Shown here: positions 25,200 through 35,900 of the stretch, one piece after another | How the letters are laid out: the number at the start of each line of letters is the position of its first letter | Position numbering within the stretch: position 1 is the first letter of the stretch | Assembly (NCBI RefSeq): GCF_027486195.1 | Contig: NZ_JAIXPP010000060.1 | Location: 42,240 to 106,239, forward strand | Direction: 5' to 3' | Source of the DNA: Novosphingobium sp. | GTDB lineage: Bacteria > Pseudomonadota > Alphaproteobacteria > Sphingomonadales > Sphingomonadaceae | Length of the DNA: 64,000 nt | Notes under the pieces: generated by a model | What the model saw: only the letters and a program-made list of their open reading frames with translations | Told to the model about the DNA's origin: nothing | Database searches by the model: none | Translations under genes and position numbers: made by a program

Positions 25200-25757
25200 A
25201 TGACCAACCAGCTCGCCCCGCTTGCCGCGCCTTATCCTCCGGAAGTTGCCGCAATCCTGGCAGGGTATCCGCAGCAGGACGGCTATATCCTCTCGCTGTT
25301 CCGCACCTTCGCCAACAGCGTGCGCTTTCTGCGCAAGGGCGTGCCGAACCTGCTCGACCGGGAAAGCCCGCTGCCGCTGCGCATGCGCGAGATCGTCATC
25401 CTGCGCACGACTGCAAACCGGCGATGCGAGTACGAGTGGGGCGTCCACGTCAGCTACTTCGCCAAGGCTGCGCGCCTTTCGCCAGAACAGATCGCCGCGA
25501 CGACTGCCGCCGCAATCGACCCTGCGCTGTGGAGTGAAACCGAGGCCGGCCTGCTCGCCGCAATCGACGCGCTGTGCCGCGATGGACGGATGGATGATAC
25601 GCTCCACGCCGCTTTCACCGCCGCTTGGACGAAGGAACAGCAGCTCGAGATCTTCGCACTCTGCGGCGCCTATCACACCGTCAGCTTCGTCGCGAATGCG
25701 GCCCGCCTGCCGGGTGAGCCTTTCGGCACGCGCTTCCCCGAATCCGCAGCCAGCTAG
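25200..25757 (+). CDS. Carboxymuconolactone decarboxylase-family protein
   Basis: 185 residues. LPLRMREIVILRTTANRRCEYEWGVHVSYFAKAARLS is the AhpD/CMD helix pair. The residues around the single cysteine (RRCEYEWGVH) lack the second Cys of AhpD, so peroxidase activity like AhpD is not supported. The family also includes lactone decarboxylases and quinone-related enzymes. Divergent from the HxlR regulator with a shared operator candidate. Confidence 0.88.
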   Translation: MTNQLAPLAAPYPPEVAAILAGYPQQDGYILSLFRTFANSVRFLRKGVPNLLDRESPLPLRMREIVILRTTANRRCEYEWGVHVSYFAKAARLSPEQIAATTAAAIDPALWSETEAGLLAAIDALCRDGRMDDTLHAAFTAAWTKEQQLEIFALCGAYHTVSFVANAARLPGEPFGTRFPESAAS

Positions 25758-25763
25758 CGTCGC

Positions 25764-26777
25764 TCAATACCGCCGCGCGACCGCAAACTCCGCCGCTTCG
25801 GTCATCGCCGCCTTGGCCGCCCCGGCCGGAAACTTGGCAATCGCGTCGATCGCGCGCTGGGCATAGTGCCGCGCGCGTTCGCGGGTCGCGTTCACCGCCT
25901 CGTGTTTGCGGATCAGCGCAATGGCGTGGGCCAGATCGGCATCGCTGTTGCGGTCTCCGGCAATCGCTTCCTGCCAGAAGGTGCGCTCCTCGGTCGAGCC
26001 GCGTGCGTAGGCGAGGATCACCGGCAGGGTCATCTTGCCCTCGCGGAAGTCGTCGCCCTGGTCCTTGCCCATTTCGGAGGCGTCCGAGTCGTAGTCGATC
26101 GCATCATCCGCCAGCTGGAACGCGATGCCGAGATTGCGGCCATACGAATCGAGCGCCAGCTCGTCGGCCTCGTTGCGCTCCGCCACCACGGCGGCGATGC
26201 GGCAGGCCGCGGCAAACAGCGCGGCGGTCTTGGCGTTGATGATCGCGAGGTAGCGTTCCTCGCTCGTCTCCACCTGCCGCTGCGCGACGAGTTGGTCGAC
26301 CTCGCCCTCGGCGATAACGGCGGAGGCATTCGAGAGGATTTTCAGAACCTTGAGGCTGCCATCCTCGACCATCAGTTCGAAACTGCGGCTGAACAGGAAA
26401 TCGCCGACAAGCACCGTGGCCGGGTTGCCATAGATGATGTTGGCGGCCTTCTTGCCGCGCCGCATGTCCGACCCATCGACCACATCATCGTGCAGCAGGG
26501 TGGCGGTGTGGATGAATTCCACCGTCGCAGCCAGTTTGTAGTGGCGGCTGCCCCCGTATCCCAGCAGTGAAGCGCTCGCGAGGGTCAACATCGGGCGCAT
26601 GCGCTTGCCGCCGCCGGCGATGAGATGGCCAGCGAGTGCCGGGATCAGCGGGATGCGCGATTGCATCCGGCCGAGGATCACTTCGTTGACACTGTTCATA
26701 CCTTCGGCCACGAGCGCCATAAGCGGCTGCAGCGATGGCTCGGCGCGACGGGGGAGCGAGTGGATGGATGCAGTCAT
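25764..26777 (-). CDS. ispB: Trans-polyprenyl diphosphate synthase
   Basis: 337 residues. The first aspartate-rich motif is LLHDDVVDGSD, the second is QLADDAIDYDSD, with GGGKRMRP upstream and the FLFSRSFELM segment between. This is the long-chain (octaprenyl or decaprenyl) class, which makes the ubiquinone side chain from isopentenyl diphosphate. The start at 26777 (MTASIHSLPRR) is set by homologous length; an open frame continues upstream to 27143 but overlaps the divergent chorismate mutase gene. Confidence 0.93.
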   Translation of the reverse strand: MTASIHSLPRRAEPSLQPLMALVAEGMNSVNEVILGRMQSRIPLIPALAGHLIAGGGKRMRPMLTLASASLLGYGGSRHYKLAATVEFIHTATLLHDDVVDGSDMRRGKKAANIIYGNPATVLVGDFLFSRSFELMVEDGSLKVLKILSNASAVIAEGEVDQLVAQRQVETSEERYLAIINAKTAALFAAACRIAAVVAERNEADELALDSYGRNLGIAFQLADDAIDYDSDASEMGKDQGDDFREGKMTLPVILAYARGSTEERTFWQEAIAGDRNSDADLAHAIALIRKHEAVNATRERARHYAQRAIDAIAKFPAGAAKAAMTEAAEFAVARRY

Positions 26778-26879
26778 CGCCCGTTCGCTTGGCCTGCCCA
26801 CCGGCGCTTGGCAAGATGCAACTTGTGCCACAGTGGGCATCAGCCCCCTTGAGGCGGGGCAGGTGAACGGAGATTTGGG

Positions 26880-27170
26880 ATGAGCGAAGACCCGGTTCTG
26901 GCCGGCTACCGCCAGAGCATCGACAATATCGACGCGGCGATGATCCATATTCTGGCCGAGCGATTCCGCATCACCCAGGCGGTCGGCGCTTACAAGGCGG
27001 CGCATCAGCTCCCGGCCAGCGACATCGCGCGCGAGGAGCGCCAGATTGCCCGCCTGCGCGCGCTGGCGGTCGATGCCAAGCTCGATCCCGAATTCAGCGA
27101 GAAGTTCCTGCGCTTCATCATCCAGGAAGTGATCCGCCACCACGAACAGGCGGCGGAAGCCAAAGGGTGA
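26880..27170 (+). CDS. Chorismate mutase (AroQ type)
   Basis: 96 residues, an all-helical AroQ domain: YRQSIDNIDAAMIHILAERF, ITQAVGAYKA, IAREERQIARLRALA and FLRFIIQEVIRHHE. It converts chorismate to prephenate for phenylalanine and tyrosine synthesis. The stop codon overlaps the start of the Rieske oxygenase gene (GTGA). Confidence 0.92.
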   Translation: MSEDPVLAGYRQSIDNIDAAMIHILAERFRITQAVGAYKAAHQLPASDIAREERQIARLRALAVDAKLDPEFSEKFLRFIIQEVIRHHEQAAEAKG

Positions 27171-28213
27171 GCCGAGGAGGCAGCAGCGGCCTCGGCGCCG
27201 AAGGCTGGCTCAGGAACGCGTGGTATGTCGCAGACTGGGCCGATGCGATCACCGATGCGCTGACCTCGCTGGAAATTCTGGGCGAACGGGTGGTGCTGTT
27301 CCGCGCCGAGGACGGCCAGCCCGTCGCGCTCGAAGATGCCTGCCCGCACCGCAAGCTGCCGCTTTCGATGGGTCGGCGCGAGGGCGATACGCTGGTCTGC
27401 GGCTATCACGGCCTCGCCTTCGATACCGCCGGCACCTGCATCGCGGCCCCGACTCAATCAGTGCTGCCCAAGGCCTGCGTGCGCAGCTTTCCGCTCGCCG
27501 AGCGCTATGGTCTCGTGTGGATCTGGATGGGCGATCCGACCAAGGCGGACCCGGCGACAATCGTCGAGATCCCCCAGTGGGGCTCGCCCGATTGGGGCTA
27601 CAATCGCGGGCCGATGATGCAGGTCGATTGCCACTACCTCTATGTGGTCGACAACCTGCTCGATCCCACCCATGTCACCTGGGTCCACCCCGGCTCGTTC
27701 GGCGATGCGTCCTGCGCCGCCGTGCCGATCGAGACCCTCTCGGCGCCTGATGGCGTCACCGCCGCGCGCTGGCTCATGGATACCGCGCCCGCGCCGTTCT
27801 ACGCCAAGTTCCTGAAGTTCGCGGGGCCAGCCGATCGCTACCAGCACTACGAGATGCGCTACCCCTCAAACGCTGTGATCAAGGCGGTGTTCGTGCCGGC
27901 CGGCTCCGGCGGTCATGACAGGCCGCGGCATCCAGACGCGTTCTGCATGGACAGCTTCAATTTCCTGACACCGGTGAATGCCCGCCAGACGCGCTATTTC
28001 TGGTTCCAGCTGAGGAACTTCGCGCCTGATGATGCGGCCGTGTCCGAAGAATTCACGGCCGACGTGAAGCACGCCTTCGAGGAAGACCGCGTGATCCTCA
28101 ACGCCGTGCAGATCGGCATGGACACCAGCCTCACGCCCACCATCGACCTCAAGAACGATCTCGCCTCATTCCGCTTCCGCTCGGGCCTCGCGCGGATGAT
28201 CGCGGCGGAATGA
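27167..28213 (+). CDS. Rieske non-heme iron oxygenase, VanA-like
   Basis: 348 residues. The Rieske centre is formed by C59, H61, C78 and H81 (ACPHRKLPLS, LVCGYHGLAFD). The mononuclear iron site lies in VVDNLLDPTHVTWVHPGSFG. Length and N-terminal LRNAWYVADWADAI match vanillate O-demethylase oxygenase-type enzymes, which need a separate reductase, not seen here. The GTG start overlaps the chorismate mutase stop. The substrate is unknown. Confidence 0.9.
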   Translation: MSRGGSSGLGAEGWLRNAWYVADWADAITDALTSLEILGERVVLFRAEDGQPVALEDACPHRKLPLSMGRREGDTLVCGYHGLAFDTAGTCIAAPTQSVLPKACVRSFPLAERYGLVWIWMGDPTKADPATIVEIPQWGSPDWGYNRGPMMQVDCHYLYVVDNLLDPTHVTWVHPGSFGDASCAAVPIETLSAPDGVTAARWLMDTAPAPFYAKFLKFAGPADRYQHYEMRYPSNAVIKAVFVPAGSGGHDRPRHPDAFCMDSFNFLTPVNARQTRYFWFQLRNFAPDDAAVSEEFTADVKHAFEEDRVILNAVQIGMDTSLTPTIDLKNDLASFRFRSGLARMIAAE

Positions 28214-28235
28214 TGAGGCTTCATCCCAATCAATT

Positions 28236-28313
28236 CGTCATTGCGAGCGTAGCGAAGCAATCCAGGGCGGTTCGCTTGGCGCTCTGGATTGCTTCGCTAC
28301 GCTCGCAATGACG
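28236..28313. repeat. Dispersed inverted repeat (copy 2)
   Basis: Arms 28236-28269 and 28280-28313 match those of 24687-24765 apart from one base in the left arm. It lies between the convergent Rieske and RTX genes. Confidence 0.9.
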
Positions 28314-28332
28314 AGGTTGGGCTTAAAGCCCT

Positions 28333-31300
28333 TCACACCGCGATCAGGAAATCCGAAAACGCCAGCGCCGGTGCCCCTGTCAGCTGGGCCACTTGCACCG
28401 CAGCGCTCGCCCCTGTTCCATCCGCGTCATACCACAACACCCCGGTCGCGGTGTTGTAGATGAACCGGTCGGTCGCATCGTGCGCCGTATTCACCCCCGT
28501 GCCCGACCAGAACGCATCGACGCTCATCGCCCCCGTCGCCGCAAAGCCGGTGTAGACGGCGCGGCTGAACGAGAGCTTGTCGGTGCCCGAAGTGAAGTCC
28601 TGCAGCGTATCGAAATTGGTCGCAGCATTGGGCGCGGTATCGAACACGAAGGTGTCCGTCCCCGTCCCGCCGTTCAGCGTATCGTTGCCCAGACCGCCGA
28701 CGAGCCGATCATTGCCGATCCCGCCCAGCAGCGTGTCAGCCCCCAGCCCGCCCGTCAGCGTATCATTGCCGTCGAGCCCCGAAAGCACGTTGTTGCCGGT
28801 ATTGCCGGTCAGCACGTTGCCGAGCACATTGCCGGTGCCATCGATCGCCGCGCTGCCCGAAAGCGTGAGGTTCTCCACGTTCACTGCAAGCGTCCAGCTG
28901 AGCGATGCCGTCACGAGGTCGGTCCCGCCGCTCGCCGCCTCGGTCGTCACGTCGAGCGCGTTGTCCACCACATAGCTGTCGTTGCCGCTGCCGCCGATCA
29001 GGGTATCGGCGCCCGCGCCGCCATCAAGCACATCGGCACCGCCGTTGCCGGTGATCACGTTGGCGAGCGCATTGCCGATGCCGGTGTGGGCTGAGGAATT
29101 GGTGAATGTCAGCCGCTCGACATTCGCGCCCAGCGTGTAGGACGCCAGCACGGTCTGCACCGTATCGGTGCCCTCGCCTGCGAGTTCGGTTACCACGTCG
29201 CCCGCCGCGTCGACGACATAGATGTCGTCGCCCAGCCCGCCGATCATCGTGTCGCTGCCGGCCCCGCCGTTCAGCGTGTCGTTCCCGCCAAGGCCGGTCA
29301 GCACGTTGTTGCCGCTGTTGCCCGTCAGCACGTTGGCCTCGTTGGTGCCGGTGCCGCTCAACGCCGCCGTGCCCGAAAGCGTCAGGTTTTCGATGTTGGC
29401 GGCCAGCGTCCAGCTGATCGAGGCGGTGACGAGATCGGTCCCTTGCGCCGCCAGCTCGGTGGTCACATCGCCCGCGTTGTCGACGACATAGCTGTCGTTC
29501 CCCGCGCCGCCGATCAGCGTATCCGCGCCCGCGCCGCCATCGAGTACGTCGTTGCCGGTATTCCCGGTGATCACGTTGGCCAGCGCGTTGCCGATGCCGG
29601 TGTGCGAGGAGCCGCTGGTGAAGGTCAACCGCTCGACGTTCGCCGCCAAGGTATGGCTCGCCAGCGTGGTCTGCACCGTATCCGTGCCATCGCCGACCAG
29701 TTCGGTCACCACATCGCCCGCCGCGTCGACGACATAGATGTCGTCGCCCAGCCCGCCGATCATGGTGTCGTTGCCCGCCCCGCCATTCAGCGTATCGTTG
29801 CCGCCGAGGCCAGTGAGCACGTTCGCGCCGCTGTTGCCGGTCAGCACGTTGGCATCGGTATTGCCGGTGCCGTTGATCGCCGCTGTGCCCGAAAGCGTCA
29901 GGTTCTCGACATTGGCGGAGATCGTATAGCTGACCGAGGCCGTGACCAGGTCGGTGCCCTGCGCGGCGAATTCGGTCACCGCGTCGCCTGCATCGTCAAC
30001 CACATAGCTGTCGTTGCCGAAACCGCCCAGCAGCGTATCCGCCCCCGCGCCGCCGTTCAGCGTATCGTTGCCGGCATTGCCGGTGATCACGTTGGCCAGC
30101 GCATTGCCGGTGCCGGTATGCGCGGAGGAATTCGTGAACGTCAGGTTCTCGACATTCGCCACCAGCGTATAGCTCGAAAGCGTCGTCTGCACGACATCGG
30201 TGCCCTCGCCGACCAGCTCGGTCACCACATCGCCGGTTGAATCGACGGTATAGGCATCATCGCCGAGCCCGCCGATCATCGTGTCGCTGCCCGCTCCGCC
30301 ATTCAGCGTATCGTTGCCGCCAAGGCCCGTCAGCGTGTTCGCGCCCGAATTGCCGACGAGCACGTTGGCATCGGTGTTGCCCGTGGCATTGATCGCCGCG
30401 CTGCCCGAAAGCGTCAGGTTCTCGAGATTGGCGCCCAGCGTCCAAGTGATCGAGGACATGACGATGTCGGTGCCCTGCCCCGCGAGTTCGGTCACCACAT
30501 CGCCCGCGTTGTCGACGACATAGCTGTCATCGCCCAGCCCGCCGACCATCGTATCCGCGCCTGCGCCGCCATTCAGCGTATCGTTGCCGCCCAGCCCGGT
30601 GAGCACGTTGGCCGCGCTGTTGCCATTGATCACGTTGGCATCGGTGTTGCCGGTGCCATTGATCGCCGCCGAGCCGGACAGCGTCAGGTTCTCGACATTG
30701 GCCGCCAGCGTCCAGCTGATCGAGGACGAGACGCCATCAGTCCCCTCGCCCGCCGCCTCGGTGGTCACGTCGCCCGCATTGTCGACAACGTAGGTATCGT
30801 TGCCCAGGCCGCCGATCATGGTATCGGCACCCGCACCGCCGTTGAGCGTGTCGTTCCCGCCAAGCCCCGTCAGCACGTTGGCGCCGCTGTTGCCGTTCAG
30901 CGAGTTTGCATCGTCATTGCCGGTGCCGTTGATCGCGGCCGTGCCCGAAAGCACCAGGTTCTCGACATTGGCCGCCAGCGTCCAGCTGATCGAGGCAGAT
31001 ACCGTATCGGTCCCCCCGCCCGCAGCCTCGATCGTCGTGTCGCCGCTATTGTCGACGGTGTAGGTGTCGTTACCCAGCCCGCCGACCATGCGGTCCGCAC
31101 CCGCCCCGCCATTGAGATTGTCCGCGCCGCCGCCGCCCGTGAGCACATTGTTCAGCGCATTGCCGACGCCGGTATGCGCGGCATTGTCGGTAAAGGTCAG
31201 GTTCTCGACATTGTTGCCCAGCAGATAGCTCGCCAGCTTCGTCTGCACCGTGTCGGTGCCCTGCCCGGCGAGCTCGGTCACCACATCGCCGGCGACGTCG

Positions 31301-32682
31301 ACGACGTAGATATCATCGCCGAGCCCGCCGATCATCGTGTCGCTGCCCGTGCCGCCATCGAGCAGGTCGTTGCCGCCAAGGCCCGTCAGCGTATCGTTGC
31401 TCGCAAGGCCGATCAGGTGGTCGTCGCTGGTCGCGCCGGTCATCGCGTCGATCCCGTCGGTGCCGGTGATCACGTTGTAGATGCCGTAGGTGTAGAGCTG
31501 CGCCTTGATGCTGGTGCCATCGGCATCGCCGCCAAGGCCGCTGCCATCGCCCCACGCGATGACGAAGCCGTCCCCGGTCACGCTGGTGATCACCGGGCGC
31601 TCCTGATAGCCCGCCGTCACCGTGTTGATCAGCATTTCGCCGCCCAGCTTGGTGCCGTCGCCATCGAAGACCTGCGCCTTGATGTCGCTGTTCGTGGGGC
31701 TGACAAAGTGCTGCCACGTCACCACGAAGCCGCCATTGGGCAGGCCCGCGATCGCCGGGAAGTCGCGCTCGCCTGCGCTCGTATCGCTGACAACGAGCGA
31801 TCCGCCCACCTTGGCCCCCGCCGCGCTGAACACCTGCGCGCGGATCAGCGTATCGGGCTGACCGATTGCCGGGTTCGAATCCTGCCACGCCACGACGAAG
31901 CCGCCGGTCGCCAGCCCCGTGACCACCGGCAACGACTGATCATTGAGCAGTTTGGCATCGACCGCGATTTCGCCGCCGATCTTCGCGCCCGCCGCGCTGA
32001 AGAGCTGCGCCTTCATCGCCGTGCCAGACGCAGTGCCGTCCATCCACGTCACGACATAGCCGCCGCCCGCAAGGCTGGTCACCGTCGGCTGGGTCTGGTC
32101 GCCGGTAGTCTGGGTATTGACCCGAGCCGCGCCGCCCACTGGCACGCCCGCCGCGCTGTAGAGCTGCGAGAGGATCCCCGCGCCGCTCGCATCGCCAGCG
32201 GACCCCGCATAGTCCTGCCAGGTCACCACGAAACCGCCGCCGGAAAGGCCGGTTATCGTGGGGTTGTGGTTGCCGGGCAGGTTATTGCCGCCCTGCTGCG
32301 TCCAAGTCGTGCTGTTGACGAGGAAGGCCGGCGTCATCACCGCTCCGCTCGCACTGTAGACTTGCGCCTTAATCTTGTAGTCCGATTGGATACCCGCTTC
32401 GGTCCAGGTCACCACGAACCCGCCGCCTGCAAGGCTCGATACCGTGGGGAACGACTGATCGGTCGCCGCGCCGCTGGCCACCGCAAACTCGCCGCCCACC
32501 TTGGTGCCCGCCGCGCTGTAGAGCTGCGCCTTGGCCACGCCGAGGCCGCTCACGCCCGAATAGTCGGTCCAGGTCGCCACGAAGCCGCCGCCCGAAAGCC
32601 CGGTGATCGAGGGCATTTCCTGAAAGCCCGCAACCTGGGTATTGACCAGCAATTCGCCGCCGACCTTGACGATTTCAACCAT
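28333..32682 (-). CDS. Large RTX calcium-binding protein, predicted type I secreted
   Basis: 1449 residues. The N-terminal part (1 to about 400) has seven related blocks of 50-65 residues, each with a GGGFVVTW-like strand and a KAQLYSAAG-like end, suggesting a seven-bladed propeller. From about residue 410 on come many glycine-rich RTX motifs (GGNDTLNGGAGADTMIGGLG) within larger units of about 90 residues that also contain ANVENLTLSG. The C terminus (FSRAVYTGF to SDFLIAV) resembles the uncleaved secretion signal of M10_C-type proteins. No enzymatic motif and no adjacent ABC exporter are seen. Likely a surface or adhesive protein. Confidence 0.85.
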   Translation of the reverse strand: MVEIVKVGGELLVNTQVAGFQEMPSITGLSGGGFVATWTDYSGVSGLGVAKAQLYSAAGTKVGGEFAVASGAATDQSFPTVSSLAGGGFVVTWTEAGIQSDYKIKAQVYSASGAVMTPAFLVNSTTWTQQGGNNLPGNHNPTITGLSGGGFVVTWQDYAGSAGDASGAGILSQLYSAAGVPVGGAARVNTQTTGDQTQPTVTSLAGGGYVVTWMDGTASGTAMKAQLFSAAGAKIGGEIAVDAKLLNDQSLPVVTGLATGGFVVAWQDSNPAIGQPDTLIRAQVFSAAGAKVGGSLVVSDTSAGERDFPAIAGLPNGGFVVTWQHFVSPTNSDIKAQVFDGDGTKLGGEMLINTVTAGYQERPVITSVTGDGFVIAWGDGSGLGGDADGTSIKAQLYTYGIYNVITGTDGIDAMTGATSDDHLIGLASNDTLTGLGGNDLLDGGTGSDTMIGGLGDDIYVVDVAGDVVTELAGQGTDTVQTKLASYLLGNNVENLTFTDNAAHTGVGNALNNVLTGGGGADNLNGGAGADRMVGGLGNDTYTVDNSGDTTIEAAGGGTDTVSASISWTLAANVENLVLSGTAAINGTGNDDANSLNGNSGANVLTGLGGNDTLNGGAGADTMIGGLGNDTYVVDNAGDVTTEAAGEGTDGVSSSISWTLAANVENLTLSGSAAINGTGNTDANVINGNSAANVLTGLGGNDTLNGGAGADTMVGGLGDDSYVVDNAGDVVTELAGQGTDIVMSSITWTLGANLENLTLSGSAAINATGNTDANVLVGNSGANTLTGLGGNDTLNGGAGSDTMIGGLGDDAYTVDSTGDVVTELVGEGTDVVQTTLSSYTLVANVENLTFTNSSAHTGTGNALANVITGNAGNDTLNGGAGADTLLGGFGNDSYVVDDAGDAVTEFAAQGTDLVTASVSYTISANVENLTLSGTAAINGTGNTDANVLTGNSGANVLTGLGGNDTLNGGAGNDTMIGGLGDDIYVVDAAGDVVTELVGDGTDTVQTTLASHTLAANVERLTFTSGSSHTGIGNALANVITGNTGNDVLDGGAGADTLIGGAGNDSYVVDNAGDVTTELAAQGTDLVTASISWTLAANIENLTLSGTAALSGTGTNEANVLTGNSGNNVLTGLGGNDTLNGGAGSDTMIGGLGDDIYVVDAAGDVVTELAGEGTDTVQTVLASYTLGANVERLTFTNSSAHTGIGNALANVITGNGGADVLDGGAGADTLIGGSGNDSYVVDNALDVTTEAASGGTDLVTASLSWTLAVNVENLTLSGSAAIDGTGNVLGNVLTGNTGNNVLSGLDGNDTLTGGLGADTLLGGIGNDRLVGGLGNDTLNGGTGTDTFVFDTAPNAATNFDTLQDFTSGTDKLSFSRAVYTGFAATGAMSVDAFWSGTGVNTAHDATDRFIYNTATGVLWYDADGTGASAAVQVAQLTGAPALAFSDFLIAV

Positions 32683-32935
32683 TCTGGTTCCCCGCGTGCA
32701 CCCCGCCGACCGCCTCTCGCCAGCAATTCTGAGCGCGAGGTACGGCGGGTGCAGTCCAATCCGTTGCGAGGCGGGTTAGCGGATAAGGGTTAAATTTCCT
32801 TGCAGCGGCAAGGCTGCGGCGCAGCCCGGGCAGGGCTGTGCAACGCGCGCAATTGCGCCAATCCTGCGACCGACGGGCCATGAAACAGCCCGGCGGTCAT
32901 GCTTTCCCGGTAAATCCGGCATTCTACGTAGATTG

Positions 32936-35900
32936 TTAGTCCAGACTGTCCGGCAGAACCGGCTTCTTGTCCGGCGCGGCAGGCTGGACAAACGTCGGCG
33001 GTGGCGATTTGGCGAGGGCCTCGAGCGCGATGCGAACACCGGCTTCAAGCTGCGGATCATGACCCAGCCGCTGTTGCGCCGGATCCTGCACGACTTCAAC
33101 ATCCGGCGGGATGCCGATGTTCTCGACTTCCCACTGCCCGCCCGTGCCATAGATCGCCCAGCGCGGCGCGGTGACCATGCCGCCGTCCATCAGCACCGGA
33201 TAACCGCCGATGCCGACCAGCCCGCCCCAGGTGCGCGTGCCGACCAGCGTCCCCACGCCCGCCTTGCGGAACAGCCACGGCAGCGCATCGCCGCCCGAAC
33301 CCGACATCTCGTTGATCAGCATGACCTTGGGCCCGAAGATCGCCTGCGCAGGCTCCACCATCGGCTCACCCTCGCGGGTCGAATTGACCATCTGCGGGGT
33401 GCGCTTCAACTGATCGACGATGTAGTCGGCAATATCCCCGCCGTGATTGAAGCGCTCGTCGATGATCATTCCCTGCTTGCCGACCTGCGCAAAGTAGTAG
33501 CGGTTGAAGTTCGTGAAACCGCCGCCCGCGGTGTCGGGCAGATAGACATAGCCCAGCTTGCCGCCTGAAAGCTTGTCGACCAGCTGCCGGTTGGCTTCCA
33601 TCCAGCTGTGCAGGCGCAGCGGAATATCGCGCGCGATGGGCACGACCTTGACCGTTCGGGAACCAGTCCCGTCCGGGTTCGGCCCCACCGTCAGCACGGT
33701 CTGCCTGCCGGCCAGCCCCTCGAAGCCCTTGTAGACTTCGTTTGCCGGATCGACCGGGCGGCCGTTGATTGCCAGCAGATACTCTCCGGCCTTCACCTCG
33801 GCACCGGGCTGCGCCAGCGGCGCCTGCAATCCGGGGTTCCAGCTTTCGCCCTTCAGCACCGTGCGGAAGCGGTAATGCCCTGCCACCTGTTCGAAATCGG
33901 CCCCGAGCAGGCCGGTGCTCACCGCATTCTGCTTCGGCCCTTCGCCGCCGTTCACGAACGTATGGCCAACGCCGATGTGCCCCGTCATCTCCTCGAACAA
34001 CGCGTTCAGTTCGGCGCGGCTGCCCAGCCCCGCCAGGAACGGCGCATAGAGCTTCTCCGCCCGCGCAAGATCGAGGCCGTGCGCCTTGGGATCGTAGAGG
34101 AAATCCCGCTCGATCCGCCACACTTCGTGATACATCTGGCGCAATTCGGCCATCGGATCGACCGAGATCGAGGCCGCGAACTTCACCGCTGCCGGCTTGT
34201 CGCCCTCCGAAGGCGCGCCGGTCGAGGCAAGGAAGCGCTGCCCCCGCCGCGCGAAGAGCAGCTTCTTGCCATCTGCCGAGACAGACAGCGAACCGGAATC
34301 GGCCCCGTCGACGATGGTCGCGGGCTTGCGCGCCTTGGTGTCGTAGCGGACAACCGAGACCGGAACCGGCGCATCGCTTTCGTCGATCAGGTCGTGATCG
34401 GTGAAAACAACCGGCGCAGTGAGGGCCAGCACCGTCCCGGCCTCGGCCGCAAACAGCCCGACATAGTGCGCCACGGGAAGATCAAGCGCGACGATGCGCT
34501 GGTCGAGCCCGGCAAAATCGATCTGCACCGGCTTAGGCGCGGCAGCAGCCTTGGCGTCCTTGCTGTCCTTGACGGCCTTCGCATCGTCTGCCTTGGCCGG
34601 CTTGTCGCCAGCCTTGGCATCCGCCCCGCTTTCCTCGTCACTCTGCGGAGCCGTAGGCGCGGCCCCGTCCTTCTTCAGCACCGCCGCATAGACCGCGCCG
34701 TCGCTCGCGCGCCCAAGGCTCGACATGTCGAGCCAGCCCGCGCCCAGCCCGCGGCTGGTGTTGGCGATGAAGTAGAGCACCTCGCCGCCCGCGTCGAACC
34801 GGGGCGAAACCGCATCGCTCATCCCGTCCGTCAGCGCCTGCGCGGTGCCGGTGGCAAGCGTGTGGATCATGATCGTGTGGAGGTGGTTGGTGCCTTGCAC
34901 CGCATAGGCCAGATAGCGGCTATCGGGCGACCAGGCCGGATCGAAATTGTGCTCGGGGCTGTCGTAGCGGTCGGTCGCAATCTTCGCTGGTTTGGGCGCA
35001 GCCGCCGTCAGATCGACCAGCCACAGATTGAGCCGCTTGTCATGGAACACGATGCGCTTCGAATCCGGCGACCACAGCGGCGCATAGAAATACGAAGCCG
35101 GCGTCCCGAGATCGATCTTGCGCACCGTGCCGGTGCCGTCCGCAGCGCGGATATGCAGCGCGTATTCGCCGCTCTCGTCGCTGAAATAGGCCACCGACTT
35201 GCCATCGGGAGAGGCCGCCGGATCGCGTTCGGCAACGCCCGGCGTCTGGGTCAGATTGCGCGCATCGCCCTTCTCGGCGGGCACCGAGATGATCTCGCCA
35301 TGCGCCTCGACCACCATGCGCTTGCCCGAAGGCGTGAGCACCGCTGCCGCGATGTCGCCCGCATCGAGATCCTTGACATGGGGCCGCAGCGAAGGCGCCT
35401 CCGCCCCGATCGTGATCGCGGGCCGAGAAACCGCGCCGGTGGCAAACTCATAGACCTCGATCTTGCCGAAATGGTCGATAACGATCCCGCCCGGCCCCGC
35501 CGAGGCCGAGGCCATGTCGAACCCCCGGTCGTTGCGGATCACCTGGGTGACCGCGCCGCCCTTGCCGGCATAGCGATAAAGCGTGCGCGGCCCGTCACGA
35601 TCGGACAGGAAATAGACGTCATCGCCAACGAACATCGGATTGCGATCGTTCGAATTCTCGCGCGGGATACTGACGACCGAACTGTCCTTGAGGTCCGCGA
35701 TCCAGATGCGGTCAGTCTGCCCGCCGCGATACTGCTTCCATGCCGGCTGCCACTGGCTGAACGGGGTATAGGCGATATGGCTGCCATCCGCGCTCAGCGC
35801 GCCGTCGTCGCCCGAAGGCAGCGGCACCGGGCGGGGATCACCGCCGCCCACCGGCACGAGGTAGAAGCGCTGCAGATCGCGCGCCGTCTCGCGCGCGGAG

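Noticed and set aside
25764..27143. 459-residue version of the polyprenyl synthase
   Set aside because: The extra N terminus is antisense to chorismate mutase; the start at 26777 gives the usual family length.
28700..31400. Repeated DNA blocks that might be taken for a CRISPR array
   Set aside because: The repeats are about 270 bp long, in frame, and encode RTX units; no short direct repeats with unique spacers and no cas genes.
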